Assembly: GCA_964639525.1 (NCBI GenBank) | Contig: CAZXDS010000160.1 | Span: 1 to 7,725 of the forward strand | Direction: 5' to 3' | Origin: CAZXDS01 sp964639525 | GTDB taxonomy: Bacteria; Bacteroidota; Ignavibacteria; Ignavibacteriales; Melioribacteraceae | DNA length: 7,725 nt | In this document: in pieces, positions 1 through 7,325 of the stretch | Layout: the number at the start of each line of letters is the position of its first letter | How positions within the stretch are numbered: position 1 is the stretch's first letter | Made by a program: the position numbers and the translations under genes | The notes under the pieces: model-generated | Told to the model about the DNA's origin: nothing | Databases searched by the model: none | What the model saw: the letters and a program-made list of their open reading frames with translations, nothing else

Positions 1-351
1 CAAATTAATAACACCAACTTTTCCTTTGGGTGTATCTACAATAACCGAGCCATGCCCATAAGTTCCCTTTGGATAATTCTGCGGACGAAGGTATTTTTTT
101 TCTTCTTTCAAATAATCTTGCGATTGATGTTTGTCCCAAGTATGATTACCTCCTGTTAAAACTTTTACACCCAAATCAAAAAGGATTTTACCTTCTTTTT
201 TTGTGCAGCCTTTTCCATCTGCAGCATTCTCCGCATTGGCAATCATTACATCAGCACGATATTTTTTTTCTATTCCCGGTAACCAAGTCTGAAGCATTTC
301 TAAACCGGGTTGCCCGATTATATCACCAATAAAAAGTATATTTATTGTCAT
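1..351 (-). CDS. ymdB: YmdB-family (TIGR00282) metallophosphoesterase, N-terminal part
   Basis: This is the first 117 codons of a gene that runs off the left edge of the window; the family is usually about 260-270 residues, so somewhat under half is present. It begins MTINILFIGDIIGQPG, the classic start of this calcineurin-like phosphoesterase family. Visible metal-site residues are D10 (GD), E41-N42 (in NAENAA) and N69-H70 (in GGNHTWDK), followed by the LRPQNYP segment typical of the family. Studied relatives such as Bacillus subtilis YmdB are cytoplasmic, two-metal phosphodiesterases that hydrolyse cyclic nucleotides; the substrate here is inferred, not shown. The ATG at 351-349 is supported by GAGGA at 360-356, 4 nt upstream. 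The gene is divergent from the exonuclease/GIY-YIG gene, with 132 bp between them. Nothing looks broken in the visible part. Confidence 0.93.
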   Translation of the reverse strand, partial: MTINILFIGDIIGQPGLEMLQTWLPGIEKKYRADVMIANAENAADGKGCTKKEGKILFDLGVKVLTGGNHTWDKHQSQDYLKEEKKYLRPQNYPKGTYGHGSVIVDTPKGKVGVINL

Positions 352-355
352 TAAT

Positions 356-360
356 TCCTC
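356..360 (-). promoter_or_regulatory. Shine-Dalgarno for the ymdB-like gene
   Basis: On the minus strand this reads GAGGA, 4 nt before the ATG at 351. It fixes the start codon of the metallophosphoesterase. The divergent gene at 484 has no comparable site. Confidence 0.6.
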
Positions 361-455
361 ATAAATTTAAATTATTAATATACAAAATTGTCAATTGGAA
401 AATTTAACAATAATTTCATTTTATATTTATATCGCGCCCAACAATAATTTTTCAA

Positions 456-463
456 TATATTTG
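456..463 (+). promoter_or_regulatory. Possible Bacteroidota-type -7 promoter box (TATATTTG)
   Basis: TATATTTG is a perfect match to the TAnnTTTG -7 element described for Bacteroidota housekeeping promoters, and it lies 20 nt before the ATG at 484. I see no convincing TTTG -33 partner at the expected distance upstream (around 430-437), and the implied leader would be very short. In sequence this AT-rich a chance match is quite possible. Confidence 0.25.
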
Positions 464-483
464 ATTTCTATTTCTAAGATTAT

Positions 484-2133
484 ATGCAAAATAAATATTC
501 TCAAATAAAACTATCTGAAGCAGAATTTTGTGTGATGGATTTTGAAACTACAGGCACATCCGCAAAAAGTTCACGGGCAATTGAAATTGGAATAGTTAAA
601 ATTAAAAATTTAAAGATTGTCGATAAATTTCAGTCTTTTATTAATCCCGGCAGAACCGTACCGTATTATATTACCGAGCTAACAGGAATATCTACATGGG
701 ATATTGCTGAAGCTCCGAGTTTTTATGATATAGCGGATAACATTACTAAATTTATCGGCAACTCAATTTTAGTTGCTCACAATATGCCTTTCGACCACAG
801 TTTTCTTAGAATGGAATACGCTGTCTCCGATAAAGATATTCCAAAAAATCCTACTTTATGCACATTAAAATTGGCAAGAAAACTATACCCGCATCTGCCA
901 AGCAAATCACTGGGAAACCTTGCAAAACAATTTAGATTGCTCCACCGCGATGTTCACCGAGCTTTGGGCGATGCTATGGTAACATCCAAGTTATTATTAA
1001 AAATGATTAGTGAGTTGAAAGATGACCACAATATAACAACTGCTGATAATTTGTTAACTTTTCAAGGAAACGCTACCGGCAAACAATTTAGAATGATAAA
1101 GAAAAGTCTTTTGGATGATATTAATTCATTGCCAAATGCTCCTGGTGTATATTTCTTTAAGAATAAAAAAGATGATATTCTTTATATCGGCAAAGCAAAA
1201 TCCATTAGAAAAAGAGTTAACAATTACTTTGCAAACACCGCCGATAAAAAAGCAAAAAACATTGTGCGCAAGGCATCAAAAATTACTTTTGAAAAAACCA
1301 ATACCGAATTAACTGCCTTGCTTACCGAAGCTGCATTAATTAAAAAAAATAGCCCGCCTTTTAACTCTCAGCTAAAAAAATATTCTCAGCAATATTTCAT
1401 AAAAGTGAAACTTAATCACAAAGCACCAAATCTTTCCTCCACACAAAAACTAGATTTTAACGGGAATGATTATTTTGGACCATACAATAATCGTGATACC
1501 GTAAAAGCATTGATAGACATTGTAAATCGTTCGTTTAAACTTCGTGAATGTACAGACAAAGAATATACAAAGAAAAAAGCGTGCTACTTATATGATATTA
1601 AAAGATGCATTGCTCCGTGCGAAATAAGCAAAAGGGATAATGAAAACTATAAGTTGGAAATTGAAAAAGCGTATGATTTTCTTGAAGGAAACAGTCAGCC
1701 TGCAATTAACAGCCTACTTAATAAAATGAAACGCTTTGCGGAATCTCAAAAATATGAAGAAGCTGCTGAGATTAGAGACACGGTAAACTTGATACTTAAT
1801 CAGCTTTCGCGAGCATCAATTTTATCAGAACCAATTAACAAAGCCAATGTGCTGCTTGAAATTACCGAAGGCGTTAGAAAAGATTATCTTCTTTTTAAGG
1901 AAGGACAAGTTTTTATTAAAAATTTTTCTCCTGACAAGACCGACCGATTTGTTGAAGCTCTATTGGATTTTTACGAAAATACCAGAACACTTTTTACAGG
2001 ATTAAATCAAAGAGATTTGGAACAAATAAAAATTACACTCGGCTGGCTTGTAAAAAATAGAAATGCCGTCAAAATTTATTATCTCAAAAATTACGAGAGC
2101 AAACGGGAATTAGAGAATGCCGTACGGTATTAA
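484..2133 (+). CDS. DEDDh exonuclease fused to UvrC-like GIY-YIG nuclease (Cho/UvrC N-terminal half)
   Basis: A 549-residue fusion, probably a cytoplasmic DNA-repair nuclease. Residues about 10-175 form a DnaQ/epsilon-like 3'-5' exonuclease: D19 and E21 in DFETTG (Exo I), D104 in AHNMPFD (Exo II), and H158 with D163 in HRALGD (Exo III, DEDDh type). After a linker, residues about 213-296 form a UvrC-type GIY-YIG domain: GVY 221-223, YIG 234-236, R244 and the expected catalytic E282. Next come YFGPY (330-334) and a UvrC-like cysteine set, C356, C367, C375 and C379, spaced like the iron-sulphur cysteines reported for UvrC. A UVR-like segment covers about 406-435 (KYEEAAEIRD), the region that in UvrC contacts UvrB. 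The last ~110 residues are unrecognised; the RNase H-like nuclease and helix-hairpin-helix region of full UvrC are absent. Exonuclease plus Cho-like fusions are known in other bacteria (for example actinobacterial proteins), so this is a recognisable architecture. No clear Shine-Dalgarno precedes the ATG, but M1 lies just before Exo I. Confidence 0.92.
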   Translation: MQNKYSQIKLSEAEFCVMDFETTGTSAKSSRAIEIGIVKIKNLKIVDKFQSFINPGRTVPYYITELTGISTWDIAEAPSFYDIADNITKFIGNSILVAHNMPFDHSFLRMEYAVSDKDIPKNPTLCTLKLARKLYPHLPSKSLGNLAKQFRLLHRDVHRALGDAMVTSKLLLKMISELKDDHNITTADNLLTFQGNATGKQFRMIKKSLLDDINSLPNAPGVYFFKNKKDDILYIGKAKSIRKRVNNYFANTADKKAKNIVRKASKITFEKTNTELTALLTEAALIKKNSPPFNSQLKKYSQQYFIKVKLNHKAPNLSSTQKLDFNGNDYFGPYNNRDTVKALIDIVNRSFKLRECTDKEYTKKKACYLYDIKRCIAPCEISKRDNENYKLEIEKAYDFLEGNSQPAINSLLNKMKRFAESQKYEEAAEIRDTVNLILNQLSRASILSEPINKANVLLEITEGVRKDYLLFKEGQVFIKNFSPDKTDRFVEALLDFYENTRTLFTGLNQRDLEQIKITLGWLVKNRNAVKIYYLKNYESKRELENAVRY

Positions 2134-2240
2134 TCTTTATGACACTTAATTGTAGTATTCACTTTACTGAAATTTTTATTAAATGCCTAAAATATACATT
2201 TGATGGTACTTAAAATTAAAAATTTCCGTATCAATTTATT

Positions 2241-3731
2241 TTATAATTTGCTAACCTTAAAATGATATAATCCACCGCCATATGTAACAACCCAAGCATC
2301 TCCGTGTGAATCAAAATCTACCGCACGAACATCGTTTGTAACTAATGGTGTATTACTCATACGATAAACTGCTTTTGTAAAATATTGATTAAAAACATAT
2401 AATCCTTCGCTTGACGAAATCCATTTTTGAGTTCCGTCTTTTATAGCAATGTTCGTTACATTCACTCCATTAAATGCAATGTAAGTGCTTTTATTGAAAC
2501 GATTACCAATATAAGAAGATAAACCAACAACTACATTCTCCATCAACTTAATATAATGAGAAAACCATATTTCACCATTTGTTGTATGGTTAACACCACG
2601 GTAATAAACGGCCTTATCATTATCGGTTTGACGAGAAAAATAATAATGCCATCGAGTTTGATCGTACATGAGTATTCCTCGTCTATTTGTTGTTACCCAC
2701 CACCGACCAAGCCAATCAACATCAACATCAGTCATCCAATCTTCAGCAGCATACGGAGGAGCATCTGGGGCAACTTTGAAGCCAAATGATTCCCATAAAT
2801 GACCAGTTACAGTTGTTGACCTAACTAATCCGAGCCTAGTAGCAACTAATACTCTGCCATCCAAATCAAAATCAATTCCATAAACCTCGTCGCTTGGTAA
2901 ATTTGCAGGCTTTCTATGGTTGTATAATTTCCAAGTAGCTCCATCAAATTCATTTAATCCTGAAGCTGTTCCAATCCATAAATGATTATTAGCATCAACT
3001 TTCAATACATGTATCAAATTATCTACTAAACCTGAATTCGAACTTGTATATTGCTCCCAAGTTGTACCGTCAAAGCTAGCTAAACCGGCTGACGAAGCTA
3101 ACCACTTAACATCATTATGATCTACAGCAATCAAAGTATAATAATTATCAAATATTCCGGAAGTATGTGTATTATAATCAACCCAATAAGTGGTATCAAC
3201 TAAAACACGAGCAGCATCAGATGTGCGATTGCTTCTGACTGTTGTAATCAAACTATCGGAACGAGCATTATCTCTGATAAATTTCACTCCATAGTTACCG
3301 GGAATTATTGAATCCAAAATTGCCGGAGTATATTTATTAGTAAACTTTCCATTTAAATAAATTTTTGCGCTATCCGGAACCGTTACACAACTTATTTTTC
3401 CACGCATTTTAGGATTGGAATTAAAATCAATGAAAAGATTTTTTTTCTCCCCTTCTAAAATTTTTATTTGAAAAGTTGTATCCCTATATAATTCTTTTTT
3501 AAGCGTAATATTATATAACTTTTGTTCAAGCCAAGGTAAACTATCAGGAGTAAATTGACCTGTTGCTCTACCATCTGTAAATATGTGGGCACCTTCCGGA
3601 TTAGATGATAGTGATATCGAACCAATTGGGACCGGTTGCGTCGGTGGACTTGTAGAAACTTCTTTTTCACAAGAATTTAAAAAAAGTAGTGCTATCCCGA
3701 CTACTAACAATAAATAAGTTAATTTTTTCAT
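2241..3731 (-). CDS. Lipoprotein with two PEGA repeats and a Reg_prop-type beta-propeller
   Basis: A 496-residue predicted lipoprotein, last gene of the three-gene operon. The start MKKLTYLLLVVGIALLFLNS then C21 is a signal peptide with lipobox LNSC; acidic and lysine residues (EKE) follow the cysteine, then a Pro/Thr/Ser-rich linker to about residue 36. Two PEGA-type repeats follow: NPEGAHIFTDG at 44-54 with its TP motif at 61-62, and VPDSAKIYLNG at 118-128 with TP at 135-136. From about residue 193 to the end are roughly seven propeller blades; good ones include VKWLASSAGLASFDGTTW (208-225), LWIGTASGLNEFDGATW (251-267) and the last blade, ending in AWVVTYGGGLYHF. Such blades are best known as periplasmic sensor domains of hybrid histidine kinases, but here there is no kinase or transmembrane segment. 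The ligand is unknown; a surface or periplasmic binding role is inferred. The gene starts 18 bp after its upstream neighbour, with no obvious Shine-Dalgarno, suggesting coupled translation. Confidence 0.85.
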   Translation of the reverse strand: MKKLTYLLLVVGIALLFLNSCEKEVSTSPPTQPVPIGSISLSSNPEGAHIFTDGRATGQFTPDSLPWLEQKLYNITLKKELYRDTTFQIKILEGEKKNLFIDFNSNPKMRGKISCVTVPDSAKIYLNGKFTNKYTPAILDSIIPGNYGVKFIRDNARSDSLITTVRSNRTSDAARVLVDTTYWVDYNTHTSGIFDNYYTLIAVDHNDVKWLASSAGLASFDGTTWEQYTSSNSGLVDNLIHVLKVDANNHLWIGTASGLNEFDGATWKLYNHRKPANLPSDEVYGIDFDLDGRVLVATRLGLVRSTTVTGHLWESFGFKVAPDAPPYAAEDWMTDVDVDWLGRWWVTTNRRGILMYDQTRWHYYFSRQTDNDKAVYYRGVNHTTNGEIWFSHYIKLMENVVVGLSSYIGNRFNKSTYIAFNGVNVTNIAIKDGTQKWISSSEGLYVFNQYFTKAVYRMSNTPLVTNDVRAVDFDSHGDAWVVTYGGGLYHFKVSKL

Positions 3732-3749
3732 AGTAAAATGTTATTGTAA

Positions 3750-4718
3750 TTAAATACCGCTTTTATAACCGAATGTTACAAACAAATAATCCGGATTTAC
3801 TAAAATTGCCATATGCTGTTCAATGAATGAGCCAAAAACTCCAAATCCACCGTCTATATTCGAAAAATCTAATACATCCAATCGAATGGAAAAGTTATCA
3901 AATATTTTTCCTACTGAAGAATAGTAAGCAGATAGGTTCCTATCGAAAACTTTAATATCAAGAATAGTGCTCAAAATAAAATAATTCCCCTTGTTTTCAT
4001 CACCTTCAGAAATAGAGCGGAGTACTTTTTCAATTGTACTCATATCAAATTTGATAAATGCAGATTGTGTGGGAGGTTCATTTATAGGGATTTCTTGTCC
4101 ATCTTGTAATACATATTTCCAAGGAATTTGAGCGGATTTTGTAACTTTTACACCATTTATTAATTGCTGATAAAATAATTTGTAAGTAGCAACAAATATT
4201 TGATTCTCCACGTTTGGGTGCCAAGCAAATTGAACTGTATTGCCAGTTTCAGGTGGAATAGTGATAGTGGAATTAGCGAAATTCTTTTTTACTTCGGAAG
4301 GAACTTTTGTCTTGGAACGAAGTCTGTTTCCGTTGGGTAAAAGAGCTTCTATTTCCAAACTGTCCTCTGAGCCGGCAGTAAAATTATCAATAAAATAATA
4401 ACTGACCGGTGTATTGTATCTCGATGTATCAATTCTATCAGAAGAACTATCGTTAAAAACAAAAACACTATCACCTCTCCAGAGTCTTATAAAAGCATTG
4501 TGAATAAACGGGTCGTCATGATTTTGATAAGGATCAGTTGATGAAACTTCGTAGCTCTGATAGGCAGTAGCAATCTGTAAATTAGTATCTGCTCTTACAA
4601 TACAGTTAAGTGAATACCGAGGATCATATTTTCCAATCGGACTAAAATTATCATCACACGAATTAGTAATAAAAGTACCCGAAACAATTGTAACAATAAA
4701 AATTATTCTTTTTATCAT
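3750..4718 (-). CDS. DUF4249-like outer-membrane lipoprotein
   Basis: A 322-residue predicted lipoprotein, second gene of the operon. The N-terminus MIKRIIFIVTIVSGTFITNS followed by C21 is a signal peptide with a weak lipobox (TNSC); the acidic pair D22-D23 after the cysteine recalls export signals described for surface lipoproteins of Bacteroidota. The rest is beta-rich: SLNCIVRADTNLQIATAYQS (about 37-56), a segment with variable strands (FIRLWRGDSVFVF), then LPNGNRLRSKTKVP near 127-140. That order, an opening strand region followed by a Gly/Asn turn and a T-x-VP motif, is the layout of DUF4249 proteins, which are commonly encoded beside TonB-dependent receptors. I assign it by architecture and context, not by a search. 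The ATG overlaps the receptor stop codon by 4 bp (ATGA) and has a good AAAGGTGA at 4730-4723, so translation is probably coupled. The function of DUF4249 is not established; a receptor accessory role is inferred. Confidence 0.72.
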   Translation of the reverse strand: MIKRIIFIVTIVSGTFITNSCDDNFSPIGKYDPRYSLNCIVRADTNLQIATAYQSYEVSSTDPYQNHDDPFIHNAFIRLWRGDSVFVFNDSSSDRIDTSRYNTPVSYYFIDNFTAGSEDSLEIEALLPNGNRLRSKTKVPSEVKKNFANSTITIPPETGNTVQFAWHPNVENQIFVATYKLFYQQLINGVKVTKSAQIPWKYVLQDGQEIPINEPPTQSAFIKFDMSTIEKVLRSISEGDENKGNYFILSTILDIKVFDRNLSAYYSSVGKIFDNFSIRLDVLDFSNIDGGFGVFGSFIEQHMAILVNPDYLFVTFGYKSGI

Positions 4719-6964
4719 AGCTTCACCTTTACTGAAACTGTTGGTAAAAACGGCAACATGTTAACTATTTCGCCGGTTGATCTATCGAAATAGAAAATGT
4801 TTTTTCTGTTATAAACATTTACTATGCTTGCATTTAAATCTATTTTCATAAATCCTAATTGAACTACTTTCGATAAACTTAAATCCATTCGATGATAATT
4901 TGGTAATCTCTCAATATTTCTATCCCCCAAAACAGAGAACGGAATATAGTGGGAATAAATATCCCAATCATTACTAAAATCTCCAAGAAAAAGTTTATCA
5001 TAATAACCGATTATAGGAGTAAACGGTAATCCGGTTTTGAAAACCCATGTAATACTTGTTTTCCAACCCTTACCAATATTATATTCTAACGACAAATTAA
5101 CCGCATGCCGTGAATCATATCGCGGATAATAAGTCCAATCATTAATTTTTTTATAGGAATATGCCAAAGCATACGATGCCGTAAATCTGACCGGATTCAA
5201 CGTAATGTGTGTTGATGCTTCAATACCATAAGATTCACCTGTTCCGCTAACCAAATCATTATCTGCTGCAAATTTTTTATCTGTATTTATAGCAGTAATG
5301 TTTTCAAGATATTTATAATATACCTCTGTAGAAAATTTCCAAAATTCCGTAAAAAATATGTCGGCACCGAGAGTATAATGTGTTGCTCGCGGCATCTCTA
5401 AGTAATCAGGGACTATTACAAAAGGTTCAAACAATGAAATCACTTCATTCTCATCTGATAACGTGGTTATCTCTTGCTGATATTTTCCCCATGCGGCTTT
5501 AAATACTATTACAGGTAATGGACTGTAAGTAAGGCTAATTCTCGGTTCGAAATAACCAGCGCCGCCTTTTGACAATCCTGTTAAATTATAACGTCCTCCA
5601 ATATCTAAACCAAATTCTTCAAACCGCAAAAATTTATATTTTGCAAAAAGGCTAATATTTGCTCCTTTCCCGTTTACATCCGAAAAAACACCGATGTCAT
5701 TTTCTAAGAATAATTTTGTATCCATTGTATTGATTTGAGCACCGGCAACTATTTCATCTTTGTTATCAAAAAGAAAGTTAAATTTTAAGTTTAATGTAAT
5801 GTCTTGTACTTCATTCCTCTTTGCTCTTGTATTACTCAGATTAGGTATCACTTCACCGTTAAAATCACTTACAGAAATATTCAATTCTGAAAAAAGCGGA
5901 CTATCATATACCTGGAACCATGAAAAACCAAAAATATTATTTGCCCAATTAAAGTCTTCTTTTAGAGGATTGGTATTATCTAATTTATCGTGACTTAAAA
6001 ATCCATGAACTACAAACTTTGCACCGGGGATAAAATTTGGATTGGAATAATTTAATTTGAATGAAACATCATAAAAATCAAATGGTGCTGTTTGTTCATT
6101 TAAGAATTTTTTTAATATTTCCGTATTATAACTTTTTCTACCTGTTAAAATAAACGACCCATGAGAGATGGGTCCTTCTACTAAAGCCTTTGCCGTAAGC
6201 ATGCTCATACTTGCTTGTCCGGATATTCTGTTTTTATTTCCATCTTTGGTAATCAAATTTAAGACTGAAGATAGTCTGCCTCCGTATTCAGCAGTAAATC
6301 CACCTTTATAAAATTCCATATTTTTTATCATATCAGGATCGATAACGCTGAAAAGTCCGAGAGCATGAAAGGGATTATAAACAGTTGCTCCGTTAAGTAA
6401 AACCAAGTTCTGATTGCTATCGCCGCCTCTTACATAATAGCGGGCTGAGACATCACCGGTAAAATTAACCCCCGCCACATATTGTAAAGAACGAAATACA
6501 TCTGTTTCCACACCTTTTGGCAACGCCTCTAAATCTTTTATAGCAATTCTCTGAAGTCCAATGTTGGTTTCGTTTTTCTCAATTACTTTTTCACCAACTT
6601 TTTCTACAGTTTGCAGTTCAATGCTTGACGGTAAAAGGGAAACATTTACATTTGTAATTTTATTAGGTGATATAAGAACATGAATTGATTTAGAAACATA
6701 ACCAACATAGGATACCAATAAAGTGTAACTTTTATTGGCGGGAATTGACGCTATATAATAATAACCTCTGTCATCTGTCGATGCTCCAATTTTTAATTCC
6801 TTTATAAAAACATTACCATAAGCCAAAGCCTCACCACTTGTACTGTCTGTTACCATGCCTCTTAACCTTCCCGATGTCTGGGAGAATGAAACAACTGAAC
6901 AAAAAAATAACAAAACCAACATGGCCGGAATCCAAGTTTTATAACTTGGCAAAGAATAGCGCAA
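4715..6964 (-). CDS. TonB-dependent outer-membrane receptor with N-terminal CarboxypepD_reg-like domain
   Basis: A 749-residue outer-membrane beta-barrel receptor. A signal peptide (about 1-29, ending FSQ) precedes a carboxypeptidase-regulatory-like domain at about 33-112 (LRGMVTDSTSGEALAYGNV, then SYVGYVSKS). The segment around 115-125 (IELQTVEKVGE) sits where Bacteroidota receptors carry their TonB-box-like stretch. The plug spans about 134-240 and has RYYVRGGDSNQNLVLLNGA at 175-193 and the YKGGFTAEYGGRLSSVLNL motif at 219-237. The remainder alternates polar and aromatic residues like a 22-strand barrel and ends SVKVKL, without the usual final aromatic. The plug resembles the receptor family that pairs with DUF4249 lipoproteins; no SusD partner is present. 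The substrate is unknown; import or sensing energised by TonB-ExbBD is inferred from the family. The start is TTG at 6964-6962, preceded by AGGGGG at 6979-6974; an in-frame stop lies at 6991-6989 with no ATG or GTG between. The first internal ATG, M15, would remove the charged n-region of the signal peptide. It heads the operon. Confidence 0.92.
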   Translation of the reverse strand: MRYSLPSYKTWIPAMLVLLFFCSVVSFSQTSGRLRGMVTDSTSGEALAYGNVFIKELKIGASTDDRGYYYIASIPANKSYTLLVSYVGYVSKSIHVLISPNKITNVNVSLLPSSIELQTVEKVGEKVIEKNETNIGLQRIAIKDLEALPKGVETDVFRSLQYVAGVNFTGDVSARYYVRGGDSNQNLVLLNGATVYNPFHALGLFSVIDPDMIKNMEFYKGGFTAEYGGRLSSVLNLITKDGNKNRISGQASMSMLTAKALVEGPISHGSFILTGRKSYNTEILKKFLNEQTAPFDFYDVSFKLNYSNPNFIPGAKFVVHGFLSHDKLDNTNPLKEDFNWANNIFGFSWFQVYDSPLFSELNISVSDFNGEVIPNLSNTRAKRNEVQDITLNLKFNFLFDNKDEIVAGAQINTMDTKLFLENDIGVFSDVNGKGANISLFAKYKFLRFEEFGLDIGGRYNLTGLSKGGAGYFEPRISLTYSPLPVIVFKAAWGKYQQEITTLSDENEVISLFEPFVIVPDYLEMPRATHYTLGADIFFTEFWKFSTEVYYKYLENITAINTDKKFAADNDLVSGTGESYGIEASTHITLNPVRFTASYALAYSYKKINDWTYYPRYDSRHAVNLSLEYNIGKGWKTSITWVFKTGLPFTPIIGYYDKLFLGDFSNDWDIYSHYIPFSVLGDRNIERLPNYHRMDLSLSKVVQLGFMKIDLNASIVNVYNRKNIFYFDRSTGEIVNMLPFLPTVSVKVKL
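4723..4730 (-). promoter_or_regulatory. Shine-Dalgarno of the DUF4249-like gene inside the receptor gene
   Basis: The minus strand reads AAAGGTGA, 4 nt before the ATG at 4718 and within the last codons of the TonB-dependent receptor. Together with the ATGA stop/start overlap it supports an operon with coupled translation. Confidence 0.65.
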
Positions 6965-6973
6965 ACCTATTTT

Positions 6974-6979
6974 CCCCCT
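6974..6979 (-). promoter_or_regulatory. Shine-Dalgarno deciding the TTG start of the receptor
   Basis: The minus strand reads AGGGGG, with 9 nt to the TTG at 6964. The alternative ATG at codon 15 has no purine-rich site in front of it, so the TTG is preferred. Confidence 0.55.
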
Positions 6980-7148
6980 AAAGCAAGATTAAATATTACC
7001 GATAAATTTTAATATAAATATTTTTGTAATAAATGCGACTTTAAAGATAATAAATTGTTTGTATTAATATAGTGGGAATTTTTTCACTCCATAAAAGATG
7101 GAAACAGTTAAAATTCAGATTGTAAAATAGATAAATTAGAAAAACTAA

Positions 7149-7325
7149 ATGTCAAAAACAATCATTTCAATATGGCGAAATAAAGACGGATTACTGGAAA
7201 TAGAAGCATCAAATAATATTAAATCGGTTAAATTCACGTCAAGAAAACAACATATTCTTTTACTAATGTCAAAAATAAAAATTAAATCTTGGATTAGCCG
7301 ACTTAACTCACATAATAAATTATAG
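7149..7325 (+). CDS. Possible small protein of 58 residues, unrecognised
   Basis: An ATG-to-TAG reading frame of 58 codons lies in the otherwise gene-free stretch. It begins MSKTIISIWRNKDGLLEIEA and ends SWISRLNSHNKL; the middle has KSVKFTSRKQHILLLMSKIK. The composition (charged and hydrophobic residues alternating, two tryptophans, no long low-complexity run) looks more protein-like than the overlapping minus-strand frame at 7145-7345, which is a leucine/isoleucine/phenylalanine-rich translation of the same DNA. The upstream AGAAAA is at best a weak ribosome site. There is no signal peptide or membrane segment. I do not recognise a family. It could equally be chance, or the remnant of a longer gene: the same frame contains an upstream ATG (7098) interrupted by three stop codons. 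Confidence 0.3.
   Translation: MSKTIISIWRNKDGLLEIEASNNIKSVKFTSRKQHILLLMSKIKIKSWISRLNSHNKL

Noticed and set aside
69..332. Plus-strand frame of 87 codons
   Set aside because: It is antisense to the YmdB-family gene, whose active-site motifs are unmistakable on the minus strand; the translation has no recognisable features.
1115..1312. Plus-strand frame inside the nuclease fusion
   Set aside because: Out-of-frame shadow over the GIY-YIG coding region.
2134..2240. Possible bidirectional terminator between the convergent genes
   Set aside because: Only loose A/T-rich complementarity (AATTTTTATTAA against TTAAAATTAAAAATT) with no GC-containing stem, so I cannot support a terminator.
2556..2789. 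Plus-strand frame opposite the propeller gene
   Set aside because: Antisense to well-formed propeller blades; no ribosome site or protein-like signature.
3464..3670. Minus-strand frame overlapping the signal peptide and PEGA region
   Set aside because: Alternative frame of the PEGA-propeller lipoprotein, whose own frame has a clear lipobox and PEGA motifs.
5760..5993. Plus-strand frame opposite the receptor barrel
   Set aside because: Antisense shadow of the TonB receptor.
7068..7090. Hairpin AGTG...CACT upstream of the receptor operon as an operator
   Set aside because: Only about four to six pairs, far from the start codon and with no second copy; too weak to call.
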